Positions 16,326 through 25,756 of a DNA stretch of 64,000 nt are shown here, in pieces; positions within the stretch are counted from its first letter, which is position 1; each line of letters begins with the position of its first letter. The position numbers were made by a program, and so were the translations under genes. This DNA is from JARRKC01 sp037388505 (GTDB lineage Bacteria > Acidobacteriota > UBA6911 > RPQK01 > JAPXNP01). The notes under the pieces were generated by a model. The model was given only the letters and a program-made list of their open reading frames with translations, was not told where the DNA came from and made no database searches. The stretch spans positions 1-64,000 of the forward strand of contig JARRKC010000019.1 of the NCBI GenBank assembly GCA_037388505.1. Direction: 5' to 3'.

Positions 16326-18140
16326 ATGACTCAGCAAAAGAGTACGATTCAGGAGGTTTGCCGTCGTTATGGAAGGGACCGCTCTCGGATGCTGGACATC
16401 GTCCGGGAGGTCCAGCAGCAGTTTGGCGGCGTTTCCGGGGAGGCGGTGGATCTCATCGCGGGCGAGTTGGGAACCGATCGGGTCGAAGTGGAAAGCGTTG
16501 TTTCCTTTTATGCTTTCCTCGGCGATCAACCCGGCGGGCAGGTCGTCATCCGCCTGTGCAACGACGTCGTCGACAAACTGCAGGGCATCGAGAATGTGGC
16601 CCAGGCGTTCGAGGAGCGCCTGGGGATCAAGCGGGGCGAAACGACTTCCGACGGCCTCATTTCGTTGCGGGAAACAGCCTGTATCGGCATGTCGGATCAG
16701 GCTCCGGCCGCTCTGATCAATGACGTGGTGGTCACTCACCTTTCGAGCGACTCGGCCCGGGACATCATCTCGCAGCTCGAGCAGGGCAGGACCCCAGCGG
16801 ATCTGGTCAAGCAACTGGGCGACGGAAACAACGCTCACGACCTGGTGGCCGCCATGGTCGAGAACAATATCCGCCTGGAAGGACCGGTCATCTTTGCCGA
16901 CTACGAACCGGGCGAGGCGTTGCGCAAGGCGCTGGCGATGACCCCTGCCGAGGTGATTCGAAACGTCAAGACGGCCCGGTTGCGCGGCCGCGGCGGCGCC
17001 GGTTTCCCGACCGGGATGAAGTGGGAGTTCACGCGGGCCGCCAAAGGCGATCGCCGCTACATCATCTGCAACGCCGACGAAGGTGAGCCCGGCACGTTCA
17101 AGGACCGCGTGATCCTGACCGAGCGCCCGGGGCTGCTGTTCGAAGGAATGACGATCGCCGGCTACGCCATCGGTGCGGCCGAGGGGATTCTGTACCTGCG
17201 CGCCGAGTACGCCTACCTCCGCAAGTTCCTGGAAGCCGAACTCGAGAAGCGCCGGCAAGCGGGCCTGCTCGGAACGTCGGTCTGCGACAGTCCTGAGTTC
17301 AACTTCGATATTCGGATCCAGATGGGCGCCGGCGCCTATGTCTGCGGGGAAGAAACCGCGTTGATCAGCTCCTGCGAGGGCCTGCGGGGCGATCCAAAGA
17401 ACCGCCCGCCCTTCCCCGCTCAAAAGGGTTACCTGGGGTTTCCGACGAGTGTCAACAACGTCGAGACGCTCTGCTGCGTCGCGCGGATCATCGAAAACGG
17501 TTCAGCATGGTTCTCGGAGATGGGCTCCCAGGGCAGTTCGGGTACCAAGCTTCTCAGCATCTCAGGCGACTGCAAGAGACCGGGCGTTTACGAGATACCT
17601 TTTGGGACCGCTCTCGAGGAAGTCTTGAAACTGGCGGGAGCCAAGGACGCTCAGGCCGTCCAGGTGGGAGGACCGAGTGGCCGGATGGTGGGTCCTGCCG
17701 AGTTCAACCGTACGATCTGCTATGACGACCTGGCCACCGGCGGCTCCATCATGGTTTTCGGCCACGGCCGGGATCTTCTGGAAGTCGTGGACGGCTTCCT
17801 CGAGTTCTTCATCGACGAAAGCTGCGGATTCTGCACACCCTGTCGCGTCGGCAACGTCCTGATGAAGCAATGCCTCGACAAGATTCGTGCCGGAAGGGGA
17901 ACCGCTTCCGACCTCGACTACCTCGAGAACCTGGCTGAAACGGTCAAGCGCACCAGCCGGTGCGGGCTGGGACAGACATCGCCGAACCCCGTCCTCAGCA
18001 GCCTGCAGAGCTTCCGTGAGCACTACGAGTCGATCCTGGTACGGGAGGACGAGGGGCTGCAAAGTGAGTTCAGCCTGGAGGAATCGGTCCGACAGGCCGC
18101 CGAAATCGCGGGACGAGCATCGGGCCACATTCGGCATTGA
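16326..18140 (+). CDS. hoxF: NAD-reducing hydrogenase diaphorase subunit, fused HoxE-HoxF
   Basis: A 604-residue fusion of a NuoE/HoxE-like domain (about 5-155) and a NuoF/HoxF domain. It carries the FMN/NADH site (GRGGAGFPTGMKW, GAGAYVCGEETAL) and the N3-type [4Fe-4S] ligands Cys500, Cys503, Cys506 and Cys546 (SCGFCTPCR, then SRCGLG). It passes electrons between NAD(H) and the hydrogenase. In the NuoE part, aligned by the usual Cx4C...Cx3C spacing, the four ligand positions read Cys78, Asp83, Cys119 and Ser123: two of four cysteines are replaced. The ATG at 16326 (CGGAAG upstream) is preferred over a GTG at 16308. First gene of the operon hoxF-U-Y-H-W. Confidence 0.93.
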   Translation: MTQQKSTIQEVCRRYGRDRSRMLDIVREVQQQFGGVSGEAVDLIAGELGTDRVEVESVVSFYAFLGDQPGGQVVIRLCNDVVDKLQGIENVAQAFEERLGIKRGETTSDGLISLRETACIGMSDQAPAALINDVVVTHLSSDSARDIISQLEQGRTPADLVKQLGDGNNAHDLVAAMVENNIRLEGPVIFADYEPGEALRKALAMTPAEVIRNVKTARLRGRGGAGFPTGMKWEFTRAAKGDRRYIICNADEGEPGTFKDRVILTERPGLLFEGMTIAGYAIGAAEGILYLRAEYAYLRKFLEAELEKRRQAGLLGTSVCDSPEFNFDIRIQMGAGAYVCGEETALISSCEGLRGDPKNRPPFPAQKGYLGFPTSVNNVETLCCVARIIENGSAWFSEMGSQGSSGTKLLSISGDCKRPGVYEIPFGTALEEVLKLAGAKDAQAVQVGGPSGRMVGPAEFNRTICYDDLATGGSIMVFGHGRDLLEVVDGFLEFFIDESCGFCTPCRVGNVLMKQCLDKIRAGRGTASDLDYLENLAETVKRTSRCGLGQTSPNPVLSSLQSFREHYESILVREDEGLQSEFSLEESVRQAAEIAGRASGHIRH

Positions 18141-18152
18141 GGAGAGACGATC

Positions 18153-18869
18153 TTGAGCAACAAAGTAACCTTCATTCTCGACGGCGACGTGATTGAGGCC
18201 GAGGCCGGACTGACGATTCTGCAGGCCGCCATGAGAGCCGGCCACTATATCCCGCACCTGTGCGCGTACAAGGGACTCAGCCCGCATGGAAGCTGTCGCG
18301 TCTGCACCGTCCTCGTCAACGGCAAGCCGCAAGCTGCCTGCATCCAGCCCATTGCCGAAGGCATGTTGGTGGAGAGTGAGAGCGAGACCGTGCTCGAGCT
18401 CCGCCGCAGCATGATCGAGATGCTCTTCGTCGAGGGCAACCACTTCTGCATGTTCTGCGAAAAGAGCGGCAACTGTGAGCTGCAGGCGCTGGCCTACCGT
18501 TTCGGCATCACCGCTCCGCGCTATCCCTACCAGTTTCCGATCCGGGAGGTGGATGCGTCCCATCCCGATGTCCTCCTCGAACGCAACCGCTGCGTCCTGT
18601 GCGGCCGATGCGTGCGCGCTTCGAAGGAGGTGGACGGCAAGAACGTCTTCCAGTTCGTGGGCCGCGGAAGGGACAAGCGGATTGCGGTGAACTCGGAGGC
18701 CGGACTCGGCGGGACGGATCTGGCCGTGATCGACAAGGCCGTCGAGGTCTGCCCGGTCGGCGCCATCCTGAAGAAACGTGTGGGGTACAAGGTCCCGGTC
18801 GGCCGTCGACAGTATGACCACGCGCCCATTGGCTCGGATATCGAGGCCGGCTCGCCCCGGCAGAGCTAG
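18153..18869 (+). CDS. hoxU: NAD-reducing hydrogenase diaphorase small subunit
   Basis: A 238-residue Fe-S protein homologous to the N-terminus of NuoG, relaying electrons between HoxF and HoxY. All cluster motifs are intact. A plant-type [2Fe-2S] set begins at HLCAYKG, followed by GSCRVC and later QAAC. A His/Cys3 [4Fe-4S] site is HFCMFCEKSGNC. A last [4Fe-4S] set is CVLCGRCVR with CPVG. It starts with TTG at 18153, after a GAGGAG ribosome site and 12 bp beyond hoxF. Confidence 0.93.
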   Translation: MSNKVTFILDGDVIEAEAGLTILQAAMRAGHYIPHLCAYKGLSPHGSCRVCTVLVNGKPQAACIQPIAEGMLVESESETVLELRRSMIEMLFVEGNHFCMFCEKSGNCELQALAYRFGITAPRYPYQFPIREVDASHPDVLLERNRCVLCGRCVRASKEVDGKNVFQFVGRGRDKRIAVNSEAGLGGTDLAVIDKAVEVCPVGAILKKRVGYKVPVGRRQYDHAPIGSDIEAGSPRQS

Positions 18870-18880
18870 AGGAAATCGAA

Positions 18881-19426
18881 ATGGCTAAACCCAAGATCGC
18901 AACGACCTCGCTGGCCGGATGTTTCGGATGTCACATGTCTCTGCTGGACATTGACGAGCGCATTCTCCAGCTCGCCGAGCTGGTGGAATTCGACAAGTCC
19001 CCCATCAACGACATCAAGGAGTTCACCTCACGCTGCGCCGTGGGGCTGATCGAGGGAGGCTGCTGCAACGACGAAAACGTCGAGGTGCTGCGCTCCTTCC
19101 GCCGCCATTGCGATGTCCTGATCTCGGTGGGAGACTGCGCCACGATGGGTGGAATCCCGTCTCTCCGGAACATGATCCCGCTGGGGGAGTGTTTGCAGGA
19201 AGCGTACCTGGACGGACCGACCGTCTACAATCCGTCGGGAGTCATTCCCAACGACGCCGAAATTCCACTCCTCCTCGACAAGGTCTACCCCTGCCATGAG
19301 GTCGTGAAGATCGACTACTTCCTGCCCGGCTGTCCTCCACCCGCCGATACGCTCTGGGAGGCGCTCGTGGCTTTGCTGAGCAACCAGCCCATTAAGTTGC
19401 CCTATCAGCTCATCAAGTACGATTGA
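18881..19426 (+). CDS. hoxY: [NiFe]-hydrogenase small subunit (Hox type)
   Basis: A 181-residue small subunit carrying the proximal [4Fe-4S] cluster. Ligand motifs CFGCH (Cys14, Cys17), GDCATMGG and PGCPPP are in place, with GGCCND between. It lacks the twin-arginine signal and the C-terminal cluster domain of periplasmic uptake enzymes, as expected for soluble group 3 hydrogenases. It pairs with HoxH, whose gene begins 17 bp downstream. GAGGAAATC precedes the ATG. Confidence 0.94.
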   Translation: MAKPKIATTSLAGCFGCHMSLLDIDERILQLAELVEFDKSPINDIKEFTSRCAVGLIEGGCCNDENVEVLRSFRRHCDVLISVGDCATMGGIPSLRNMIPLGECLQEAYLDGPTVYNPSGVIPNDAEIPLLLDKVYPCHEVVKIDYFLPGCPPPADTLWEALVALLSNQPIKLPYQLIKYD

Positions 19427-19443
19427 GCTTCGGGAGACGGATC

Positions 19444-20889
19444 GTGAACACTACCAAAGCAACCAGGAAGATCGTCATTGAACCGGTCACTCGCGTCGAG
19501 GGGCATGGAAAGGTCACCATTCTGCTGGACGAAGAGAACCGGGTGCAGCAGGCTCGCCTGCATATCGTCGAGTTTCGGGGGTTCGAGCGATTCATCCAGG
19601 GCCGCCCCTTCTGGGAAGTACCGGTCCTCGTCCAGAGGCTCTGCGGAATCTGTCCGGTCAGCCACCATCTGGCGGCGGCTAAGGCGGTCGATCGCATCGT
19701 GGGAGGAGAAGACCTTCCTCCGACCGCCCTCAAAATGAGACTGCTCATGCACCACGGCCAGTTCCTGCAGTCTCATGCGCTTCATTTCTTCCACCTCTGC
19801 TCGCCCGACCTTCTGTTCGGGTTTGGTGCGGATGTCAACCAGCGTCACGTCCTCGCGGTGGCCGCCGAGTATCCGGAACTGGCCACACAGGGCATCCTGA
19901 TGCGCAAATACGGCCAGGAGATCATCCGTGCCACGGCCGGTAAGAAGATCCACGGGACGGGTGCGATCCCCGGAGGGATCAACAAGAACCTGTCCATCGA
20001 GGAGCGGGACAGTTTCCTGAAGGACCTGCCCCAAATCCGGGATTGGGCTCGTTCGGCCCTCGCTCTGGCGCGGGACTATACGCGGCAGAATCTGGAGATG
20101 CTGGCCCCCTTCGGCTCCTTCGACTCCAACCACCTCTCGATCGTTCGCCCGGACGGGGCCTACGACATCTACGACGGTGGGCTTCGGGCCCGAAACGCTC
20201 AGGGAGAGCTCATCTTCGACCACGTCGAGAACCAGGACTACACCGAGTACATCGCGGAGGAAGTTCGACCCTGGTCGTACATGAAGTTCCCCTTCATCCA
20301 ATCGCTGGGACCGCAGGAAGGATGGTACCGGGTCGGGCCCCTGGCCCGCCTCAACAATTGCGACTCCTTTGACACGCCCGAAGCCGAGGCGGCGCGCAAG
20401 GACTTCAAATCGCTGACCCAGGACCGCCCCAATAATGTGACCATGGCTTATCACTGGGCACGCATGATCGAAGTACTCCACTCGGTCGAGAAGATCGGCG
20501 AACTCCTCGAGGACCCCGATCTTCAGGGCACCGAACTCAGTACCCAGGGCAAGCGCCGCCATGAGGCGGTCGGGATCATCGAAGCTCCGAGGGGTACGCT
20601 GATTCACCACTATGTCGTCGATGACGACGACCTGATCGTCAAGGCTAACCTGATCGTCGCGACCACCCACAACAACGAACCGATGAATCGAGCGGTCCAG
20701 CGCGTCGCTGAGGATCATCTTTCGGGTGTCCCCGAGATCACCGACGGCCTCCTGAACCACGTGGAGGTGGCCATTCGTGCCTATGACCCCTGCCTGTCCT
20801 GCGCGACCCACGCCATGGGCAGGATGCCGTTGATCGTCGAACTCGCTTCGACTGACGGACGAACCGTTGAGCGAAGGGTAAGAGAATGA
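19444..20889 (+). CDS. hoxH: [NiFe]-hydrogenase large subunit (Hox type)
   Basis: A 481-residue catalytic subunit that binds the NiFe(CN)2CO centre and interconverts H2 with protons and electrons. The L1 motif RLCGICPVSHH (Cys67, Cys70) and L2 motif DPCLSCATH (Cys450, Cys453) supply the four Ni ligands. A 25-residue tail follows His456 and must be removed by the HoxW peptidase to close the active site. The GTG at 19444 is chosen because GGGAG precedes it; a TTG 21 nt upstream would overlap hoxY. The set HoxEF-U-Y-H defines a group 3d bidirectional NAD-linked enzyme. Confidence 0.95.
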   Translation: MNTTKATRKIVIEPVTRVEGHGKVTILLDEENRVQQARLHIVEFRGFERFIQGRPFWEVPVLVQRLCGICPVSHHLAAAKAVDRIVGGEDLPPTALKMRLLMHHGQFLQSHALHFFHLCSPDLLFGFGADVNQRHVLAVAAEYPELATQGILMRKYGQEIIRATAGKKIHGTGAIPGGINKNLSIEERDSFLKDLPQIRDWARSALALARDYTRQNLEMLAPFGSFDSNHLSIVRPDGAYDIYDGGLRARNAQGELIFDHVENQDYTEYIAEEVRPWSYMKFPFIQSLGPQEGWYRVGPLARLNNCDSFDTPEAEAARKDFKSLTQDRPNNVTMAYHWARMIEVLHSVEKIGELLEDPDLQGTELSTQGKRRHEAVGIIEAPRGTLIHHYVVDDDDLIVKANLIVATTHNNEPMNRAVQRVAEDHLSGVPEITDGLLNHVEVAIRAYDPCLSCATHAMGRMPLIVELASTDGRTVERRVRE

Positions 20890-21386
20890 AGAAGGCTCCG
20901 GAGGGTGTCCTGTTTCTCTGCTACGGAAACCCGGCACGCCTGGATGACGGGTTGGGTGCCGAGTTTGCCGGGGCACTGCAGCACCTAGCACCGTCCGGGG
21001 TGGACATCGAGGTGGACTACCAACTCAATGTCGAGCACGCCCTCGACGTGGCCGACCATGAGCATGTGATCTTCGTCGATGCGGCGCTCGACGGCCTCGA
21101 ACCTTTCTCGTTTCAGAGGATCGTGCCCCGGGTCGAGACTTCGTTCACGACGCACAGCGTTCGGCCGGAGGGTCTCATGGGACTGGCTTCGACACTGTTC
21201 CGTGCTCACGCAACCGGCTACGCCCTGGGCATTCGCGGCTATGAATTCGGCGACTTTGGAGAGAGACTTTCCCAAGGAGCCAGAGAGAACTTGAATGCGG
21301 CGCTCCGCTTCGTGCTCGAGCGGCTGCAGAGGCGGGATTATGAGGAGGCGGCACGCGTCGGCACGGTTTCACCGACGGGATGCTGA
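20886..21386 (+). CDS. hoxW: Hydrogenase maturation endopeptidase
   Basis: A 166-residue peptidase of the HyaD/HybD/HoxW family that removes the HoxH C-terminal tail once nickel is inserted. The family signature GNPARLDDGLG carries the first acidic metal ligand, and FVDAALDG and the TTHSVRPEG segment correspond to the second acid and the His ligand. The gene overlaps the hoxH stop by 4 bp (ATGA), giving coupled synthesis with its substrate. No hyp genes are in the window, so nickel-centre assembly must be encoded elsewhere. Confidence 0.88.
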   Translation: MKKAPEGVLFLCYGNPARLDDGLGAEFAGALQHLAPSGVDIEVDYQLNVEHALDVADHEHVIFVDAALDGLEPFSFQRIVPRVETSFTTHSVRPEGLMGLASTLFRAHATGYALGIRGYEFGDFGERLSQGARENLNAALRFVLERLQRRDYEEAARVGTVSPTGC

Positions 21387-21399
21387 CACGGAGTGAAAG

Positions 21400-21777
21400 A
21401 TGCAAGACGGGAAATTTGTCATTCTGTGCATTGACGACGATCCGGATATCCTGGAATCTTTGAAGGTCGTGCTCGAGGCCAATGACTACGTCGTGGTCAC
21501 CGCTCCGAGCGCCGAGAAAGGTCTCAGTGTATACAGGGAGTCACGCCCGGATCTGCTTATCGTTGATTTGATGATGGAGGAAATCGACGCCGGCACCAGC
21601 TTCGTCAAAGAGCTTCAGGCCCTCGGCAACGAGGCCCCCATTTACATGCTCAGCTCGACGGGCGACGATCTGCAAAGCACGATCAGTTATGAAGATCTCG
21701 GTCTGACCGGCGTCTTCCAGAAGCCCATTAACCCCAATCTTCTGCTGGCGCTGTTGCGAGCGAAGCTGAAGCGGTGA
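21400..21777 (+). CDS. Single-domain response regulator
   Basis: A 125-residue CheY-like receiver with no output domain. The acidic pocket is Asp12-Asp13-Asp14 (CIDDDPD). The phosphoacceptor Asp56 sits in LLIVDLMM, with Ser85/Ser86 (MLSSTG) and Lys108 (FQKPI) completing the site. It follows hoxW by 13 bp in the same direction, so it is probably cotranscribed with the hydrogenase genes. The sensor kinase just downstream is the likely phosphodonor. Its target cannot be deduced; a protein-protein or phosphorelay output is expected. Confidence 0.87.
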   Translation: MQDGKFVILCIDDDPDILESLKVVLEANDYVVVTAPSAEKGLSVYRESRPDLLIVDLMMEEIDAGTSFVKELQALGNEAPIYMLSSTGDDLQSTISYEDLGLTGVFQKPINPNLLLALLRAKLKR

Positions 21778-21802
21778 CGTGACTCCCCGCACCGGAGTCC
21801 AG

Positions 21803-23686
21803 ATGACGCCACGCAAAGATGGCCCTGTTCTGATTCCACTGGAGCGGGAGCTCCAGGAAAGACTCGCCTGGTTCATCGGAATGAGGTGGCTGGCGGGAGC
21901 CGGCATCCTCCTGGGCACCTGGGGGACCTCTCAACTTCTGGTACCGGCGCTCCCTTCTGCCCCGCTCTACGCCGTCGGTACGCTCGTACTGGCCTACAAT
22001 GTTTTTTTCTATCTCCTGCGTCCCGGTGTGGAGCCGAGTCCGGCAAGGCTCCGCCGGTTCGTCTTCGCGCAGATCGGACTGGACTGGTTCGCGCTGGTGA
22101 CCCTCGTTCACTTCACCGGCGGGCTGCGCAGTCCGATTACTCTGGTTTTCACTTTTCACCTCATCATCGCCGCCATCCTGTTGTCGCAACAAGCCTGCTA
22201 CCTGCTCGCAGGTTCGGCCAGCCTGATGCTTGGGATCCTGACCCTGATCGAAGAGCACGGTTTCCTTCCGCCGCCGAACCTCAATATGCTCTACGTCGCG
22301 AAACCCGACACTCTGTTCAGCGGCTTCGGGCTCTGGCTGGCAGTGACGCTCTATCTCTTCATCACGGCCTATCTGGCGGGCTCCATCACGACCAAGCTTC
22401 GATCCAAGGAACAGGCCCTGTTTCAGTCCGAAAGGGCCGTCGATCAGGCCTACCATGACATGGAGTCCCTCTATGAGTTGGGCCAGCTGGTCAACTCCAC
22501 TCTCGACATGAAGGAAGTTCTGCAGCTGATCGCAGAACACGCCACACGCCTGCTTGGGATGAAGGCCTGTTTCATCCGCCTCCTCGATGAGACGGGTTCT
22601 TTGCTGTACATCGGAGGGGCCTTCGGAATCAGCCAGGCCTATCTGAACAAGGGCCCCGTGCAGGTCGGTAAGAGTCTGGTGGATCTGGAGGCGCTGCGCG
22701 GCGGCGTGATCCAGGTCCTGGAAGTCGCCAACGATTCCCGCTTCCAGTACCGGGAGGAGGCCCGGCAGGAAGGGCTGCGTTCGATGCTGTGCGTCCCCGT
22801 TCAAGCCAAGAGCCGGGTCCTGGGCATCATCCGGGTCTATTCCGGCGAACCCCACCAGTTCAGCGAGCAGGAACAGAACCTGTTGCGCAACCTGGCCAAC
22901 CTGGGGGCGGTCGCCATCGAAAATGCCCGATCGTATGCGGAGTTGCAGTCTCTGAACGAGGAAAAGGTCTGGTTCGCGCGCATGACCCACCATCAACTCC
23001 GGTCGCCGCTGGCAGCCATCCACGGAACGCTTGATGCGCTTCCCTTCGCGGGACCGCTGACCGACAAACAGAAGGAGTTGGTGGAGCGGGCGCAACGTAG
23101 AATCCAGGATGCTTTCAGTACGATCCGGGATTTCCTGGACCTGGCGGCGGCACAGCGGCCCCGTGAACTGACCCGCTTGCGCCCCATCGATCTGGAGGAT
23201 TCGCTGAAGGGCACGCTGGAGGCCATAGCCGCAACGGCTCAGTCGAAGCACGTTCGTCTCACCACTCAATTCAGCAGCCCTGCGGCGGTTCTTGCGGAGG
23301 CCGCGGATCTCGACCGAATCTTCTCCAATCTCCTCGACAACGCGGTGAAGTACACCTCATCCGGCGGAACCGTCCGATTCACGGTGCAAAGATCGAAGGA
23401 CGGCGAGGTCACCGCGACGGTTTCCGATACGGGTATCGGCATTCCCGAGGAGGAGCAGGAACGGATCTTCGAGGGCTTCTATCGGACGAAGGAGGCCAAG
23501 GCCACCGGGGAGATCGGCACGGGCCTGGGGCTGTCCATCGTCAGAAAGCTGGTCGAGCGACTTGGAGCACGCCTGGAACTCGAGAGCACACCGGGCAAAG
23601 GAACGACCTTTCGGGTGGTCTTCCCGCGCGCGGATGAACAGAGCGATCAGCCTCCAGCTCCGAGTTCCCGAGCGGGAGTAAGATAA
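21803..23686 (+). CDS. Membrane sensor histidine kinase with GAF domain
   Basis: About 627 residues. The N-terminal third has some six hydrophobic segments (about 25-195) forming a membrane module. A GAF domain (about 228-372, with MKACFIRLLDETGSLLYIGG) follows. The HisKA domain has the phosphorylatable His in THHQLRSPL (His397). The HATPase domain carries the N box (NLLDNAVKYT), DTGIGIP and GTGLGLSIV. The ATG at 21803 with GGAG upstream is preferred over a GTG at 21779. It sits at the end of the hydrogenase operon with its receiver partner, suggesting redox, NADH or gas-related sensing. That is contextual inference; no PAS-heme or hydrogenase-like sensor domain is seen. Confidence 0.87.
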   Translation: MTPRKDGPVLIPLERELQERLAWFIGMRWLAGAGILLGTWGTSQLLVPALPSAPLYAVGTLVLAYNVFFYLLRPGVEPSPARLRRFVFAQIGLDWFALVTLVHFTGGLRSPITLVFTFHLIIAAILLSQQACYLLAGSASLMLGILTLIEEHGFLPPPNLNMLYVAKPDTLFSGFGLWLAVTLYLFITAYLAGSITTKLRSKEQALFQSERAVDQAYHDMESLYELGQLVNSTLDMKEVLQLIAEHATRLLGMKACFIRLLDETGSLLYIGGAFGISQAYLNKGPVQVGKSLVDLEALRGGVIQVLEVANDSRFQYREEARQEGLRSMLCVPVQAKSRVLGIIRVYSGEPHQFSEQEQNLLRNLANLGAVAIENARSYAELQSLNEEKVWFARMTHHQLRSPLAAIHGTLDALPFAGPLTDKQKELVERAQRRIQDAFSTIRDFLDLAAAQRPRELTRLRPIDLEDSLKGTLEAIAATAQSKHVRLTTQFSSPAAVLAEAADLDRIFSNLLDNAVKYTSSGGTVRFTVQRSKDGEVTATVSDTGIGIPEEEQERIFEGFYRTKEAKATGEIGTGLGLSIVRKLVERLGARLELESTPGKGTTFRVVFPRADEQSDQPPAPSSRAGVR

Positions 23687-23702
23687 GCATCCTTGCTTGT
23701 CT
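23681..23702. repeat. GACAAGC-type hairpin, copy near 23.7 kb
   Basis: AGATAAGCA and TGCTTGTCT pair around TCCT with one wobble. It starts within the last two codons of the sensor kinase gene. The preceding GGGAGTA and the hairpin arms are repeated almost exactly at 47327-47354. Confidence 0.6.
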
Positions 23703-23848
23703 CTGACCCGAGGTCGTGACTCCACGAGCTTCGTCGGAACCGCGAGTCTCGGCGGCTCGGGAATGCCGGCCACCGAGCAATCTGGAAGCTATCCCACTCT
23801 GGGAACCCGGGACCCGCAACTTCCGAGGGCGGGGGCTGGCAGCCTGGA

Positions 23849-25756
23849 TTACTTGGGCGCCTCACTCTCCGCCGGAAGGACTCCTACGACCAGATGCGAT
23901 GGGTACTCCCGGGAGTGGAAGACGCGCTGTCGGGCCGTGACGAAGTCCGTCTCCTTCGCCTGGAAGATGTTGTCGACATAGCGCTGGGGGTTGATGTCGA
24001 CCAGCGGGAACCAGGTGCTCTGGATCTGAACCATGATCCGGTGTCCCTTCTTGAAGGTGTGGAACAAATCCAGGAGCTCGAGCGAAATCCGAGCGGGCTG
24101 ATCCGGAAGGAAGGGCTCCGGAGTCGCATTGCTGTCGCGGAAGCGACCGCGGATCACTTCGCTGCGCACCATCATCTCGTAGCCGCCGAGTCTCTCCTCC
24201 CCGGACATCTGGGGAAAGTCCTCGGCGTCGTTCGGGAACACGTCGATGAGCTTGACGATCCAATCCGATGCCGTCCCCGAAGTCGATACCCAGAGATCTG
24301 CGACCACCGGTCCGGCCAGCGTGACATCCTCGTCCAGGACATCCGTCCGGTACGACAGGACGTCCGGACGGCGCGAGGCAAAGCGCTGATCGTCGGTCAT
24401 ATATTCCCGCGTCATCCCTATGGTGACACTCTGAGTGAACGGGACCGGCTTGCGCGGATCACTGATGTACTCATCGAAATCGAAGCCCGCTTGCTTTGGG
24501 GCATCCCAATCCAGGCCATGGCCATCCTCGAGATAAAGGCTGCGTGATGCCAGTCCTTTGGGGGGCCAGTCCGCAAATGTCCGCCACTGATTGGTTCCGG
24601 TTTCGAAGACGTACGCCTCCGGCATGGCGGGCGCCGGAGCCCCCTTCAGGAAGTGATTGAAAAAGGGAAGCTCGATCTGCTCCCGGAAGAACTCCGAGGT
24701 CTTCGACCCAAACCAGACGTTCCCCAGCCGTTCTCCGTCATCACGAGCCCAGGCGCCATGAAACCAGGGTCCCATGACCAACACATTGAAGATGCCGGGA
24801 TTCTTCTTCTCGATGCTCCGGTAGATCTTCAAAGGCCCGTACAGATCCTCGGCGTCGAACCATCCGCCGACCGTCATCACCGCGGGTGCGACCTGGTCGA
24901 GATGGGGCAGCAGGTTGCGTTCCTTCCAGTACTGATCATAGTTCGGGTGATCGGCAAGCTCGCGCCAGTAGGCGACCTGCCCGTGCATGTACTTCTCTTC
25001 CAGCTGACCCAGCGTGCCGGCGTCCTTGAAAAACTGATAACCGTCCGGCGTGCCGTGATCGAAGCGCCGATGGCCCTCGGGTGTCGGCTCGGGCCTCGGC
25101 AGACCGAAGTTGACCAGGAAATTGAAGGCGTGCACCAGGAAGAAGGCCCCGTGATGATGAAAATCGTCGAAGAACCAGTCGGCGATAGGTGCCTGCGGGG
25201 AGACTGCGGCCAGTGCCGGATGCGCGTGGATCATACCGGCAGCCGCGTAGAATCCAGGGTAACTGATGCCCCACATCCCCACCTTTCCGTTGTGGCCGGA
25301 AACATGGTCGAGCAGCCACTGGATCGTATCGTAGGTATCCGTGTTTTCGTCAGCCGACGTCTCTGCATGCTCCTGGGGCAGGAAGGGCCGCATGTTCACG
25401 AAGTTCCCTTCCGACATGTAGCAACCCCGCACATCCTGCAGCACGAAGATGTAGCCTTCATGATCGAAGTGCGGACTCGGCCCGAGTTGCTCCGGATATT
25501 CGTCCGCTCCGTAGGGGCGAACACTGTAGGGCGTCCGCTTCAGGAGGATCGGATAGCGCCGGCTGCGATTCCGAGGAGTGTAGACGGCCGTGAAGAGACG
25601 TACGCCGTCGCGCATCGGGATTCGATACTCCTTCTTTTCGTATTGGAGCCGCACGGTCTCCTGCGCCAGAGTGCGCGCTGCGACCGGATGATGGATCCCG
25701 ACCAACAGGCTGATGAGTGCAGCGGGAACAACAACGATGGAAGTCTTGTAGTTCAC
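23849..25756 (-). CDS. Secreted CocE/NonD-family serine hydrolase
   Basis: A 635-residue X-Pro dipeptidyl-peptidase S15/CocE-type hydrolase, related to cocaine esterase and alpha-amino-acid ester hydrolases. A signal peptide (about 1-27, ending PVAARTLA) exports it. The alpha/beta-hydrolase core begins with RIPMRDGVRLFTAVY, and the nucleophile Ser165 lies in WGISYPGFY. The C-terminal jelly-roll domain (about 420-620) is seen in LAGPVVADLWVSTSGTASDW. Substrate is not predictable: esters or peptides with N-terminal amino acids are known for relatives. The start is GTG at 25756. The stop codon lies within a GGCTGGCAGCC-type repeat remnant (23836-23857). It stands alone between repeat-rich gaps. 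Confidence 0.88.
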   Translation of the reverse strand: MNYKTSIVVVPAALISLLVGIHHPVAARTLAQETVRLQYEKKEYRIPMRDGVRLFTAVYTPRNRSRRYPILLKRTPYSVRPYGADEYPEQLGPSPHFDHEGYIFVLQDVRGCYMSEGNFVNMRPFLPQEHAETSADENTDTYDTIQWLLDHVSGHNGKVGMWGISYPGFYAAAGMIHAHPALAAVSPQAPIADWFFDDFHHHGAFFLVHAFNFLVNFGLPRPEPTPEGHRRFDHGTPDGYQFFKDAGTLGQLEEKYMHGQVAYWRELADHPNYDQYWKERNLLPHLDQVAPAVMTVGGWFDAEDLYGPLKIYRSIEKKNPGIFNVLVMGPWFHGAWARDDGERLGNVWFGSKTSEFFREQIELPFFNHFLKGAPAPAMPEAYVFETGTNQWRTFADWPPKGLASRSLYLEDGHGLDWDAPKQAGFDFDEYISDPRKPVPFTQSVTIGMTREYMTDDQRFASRRPDVLSYRTDVLDEDVTLAGPVVADLWVSTSGTASDWIVKLIDVFPNDAEDFPQMSGEERLGGYEMMVRSEVIRGRFRDSNATPEPFLPDQPARISLELLDLFHTFKKGHRIMVQIQSTWFPLVDINPQRYVDNIFQAKETDFVTARQRVFHSREYPSHLVVGVLPAESEAPK

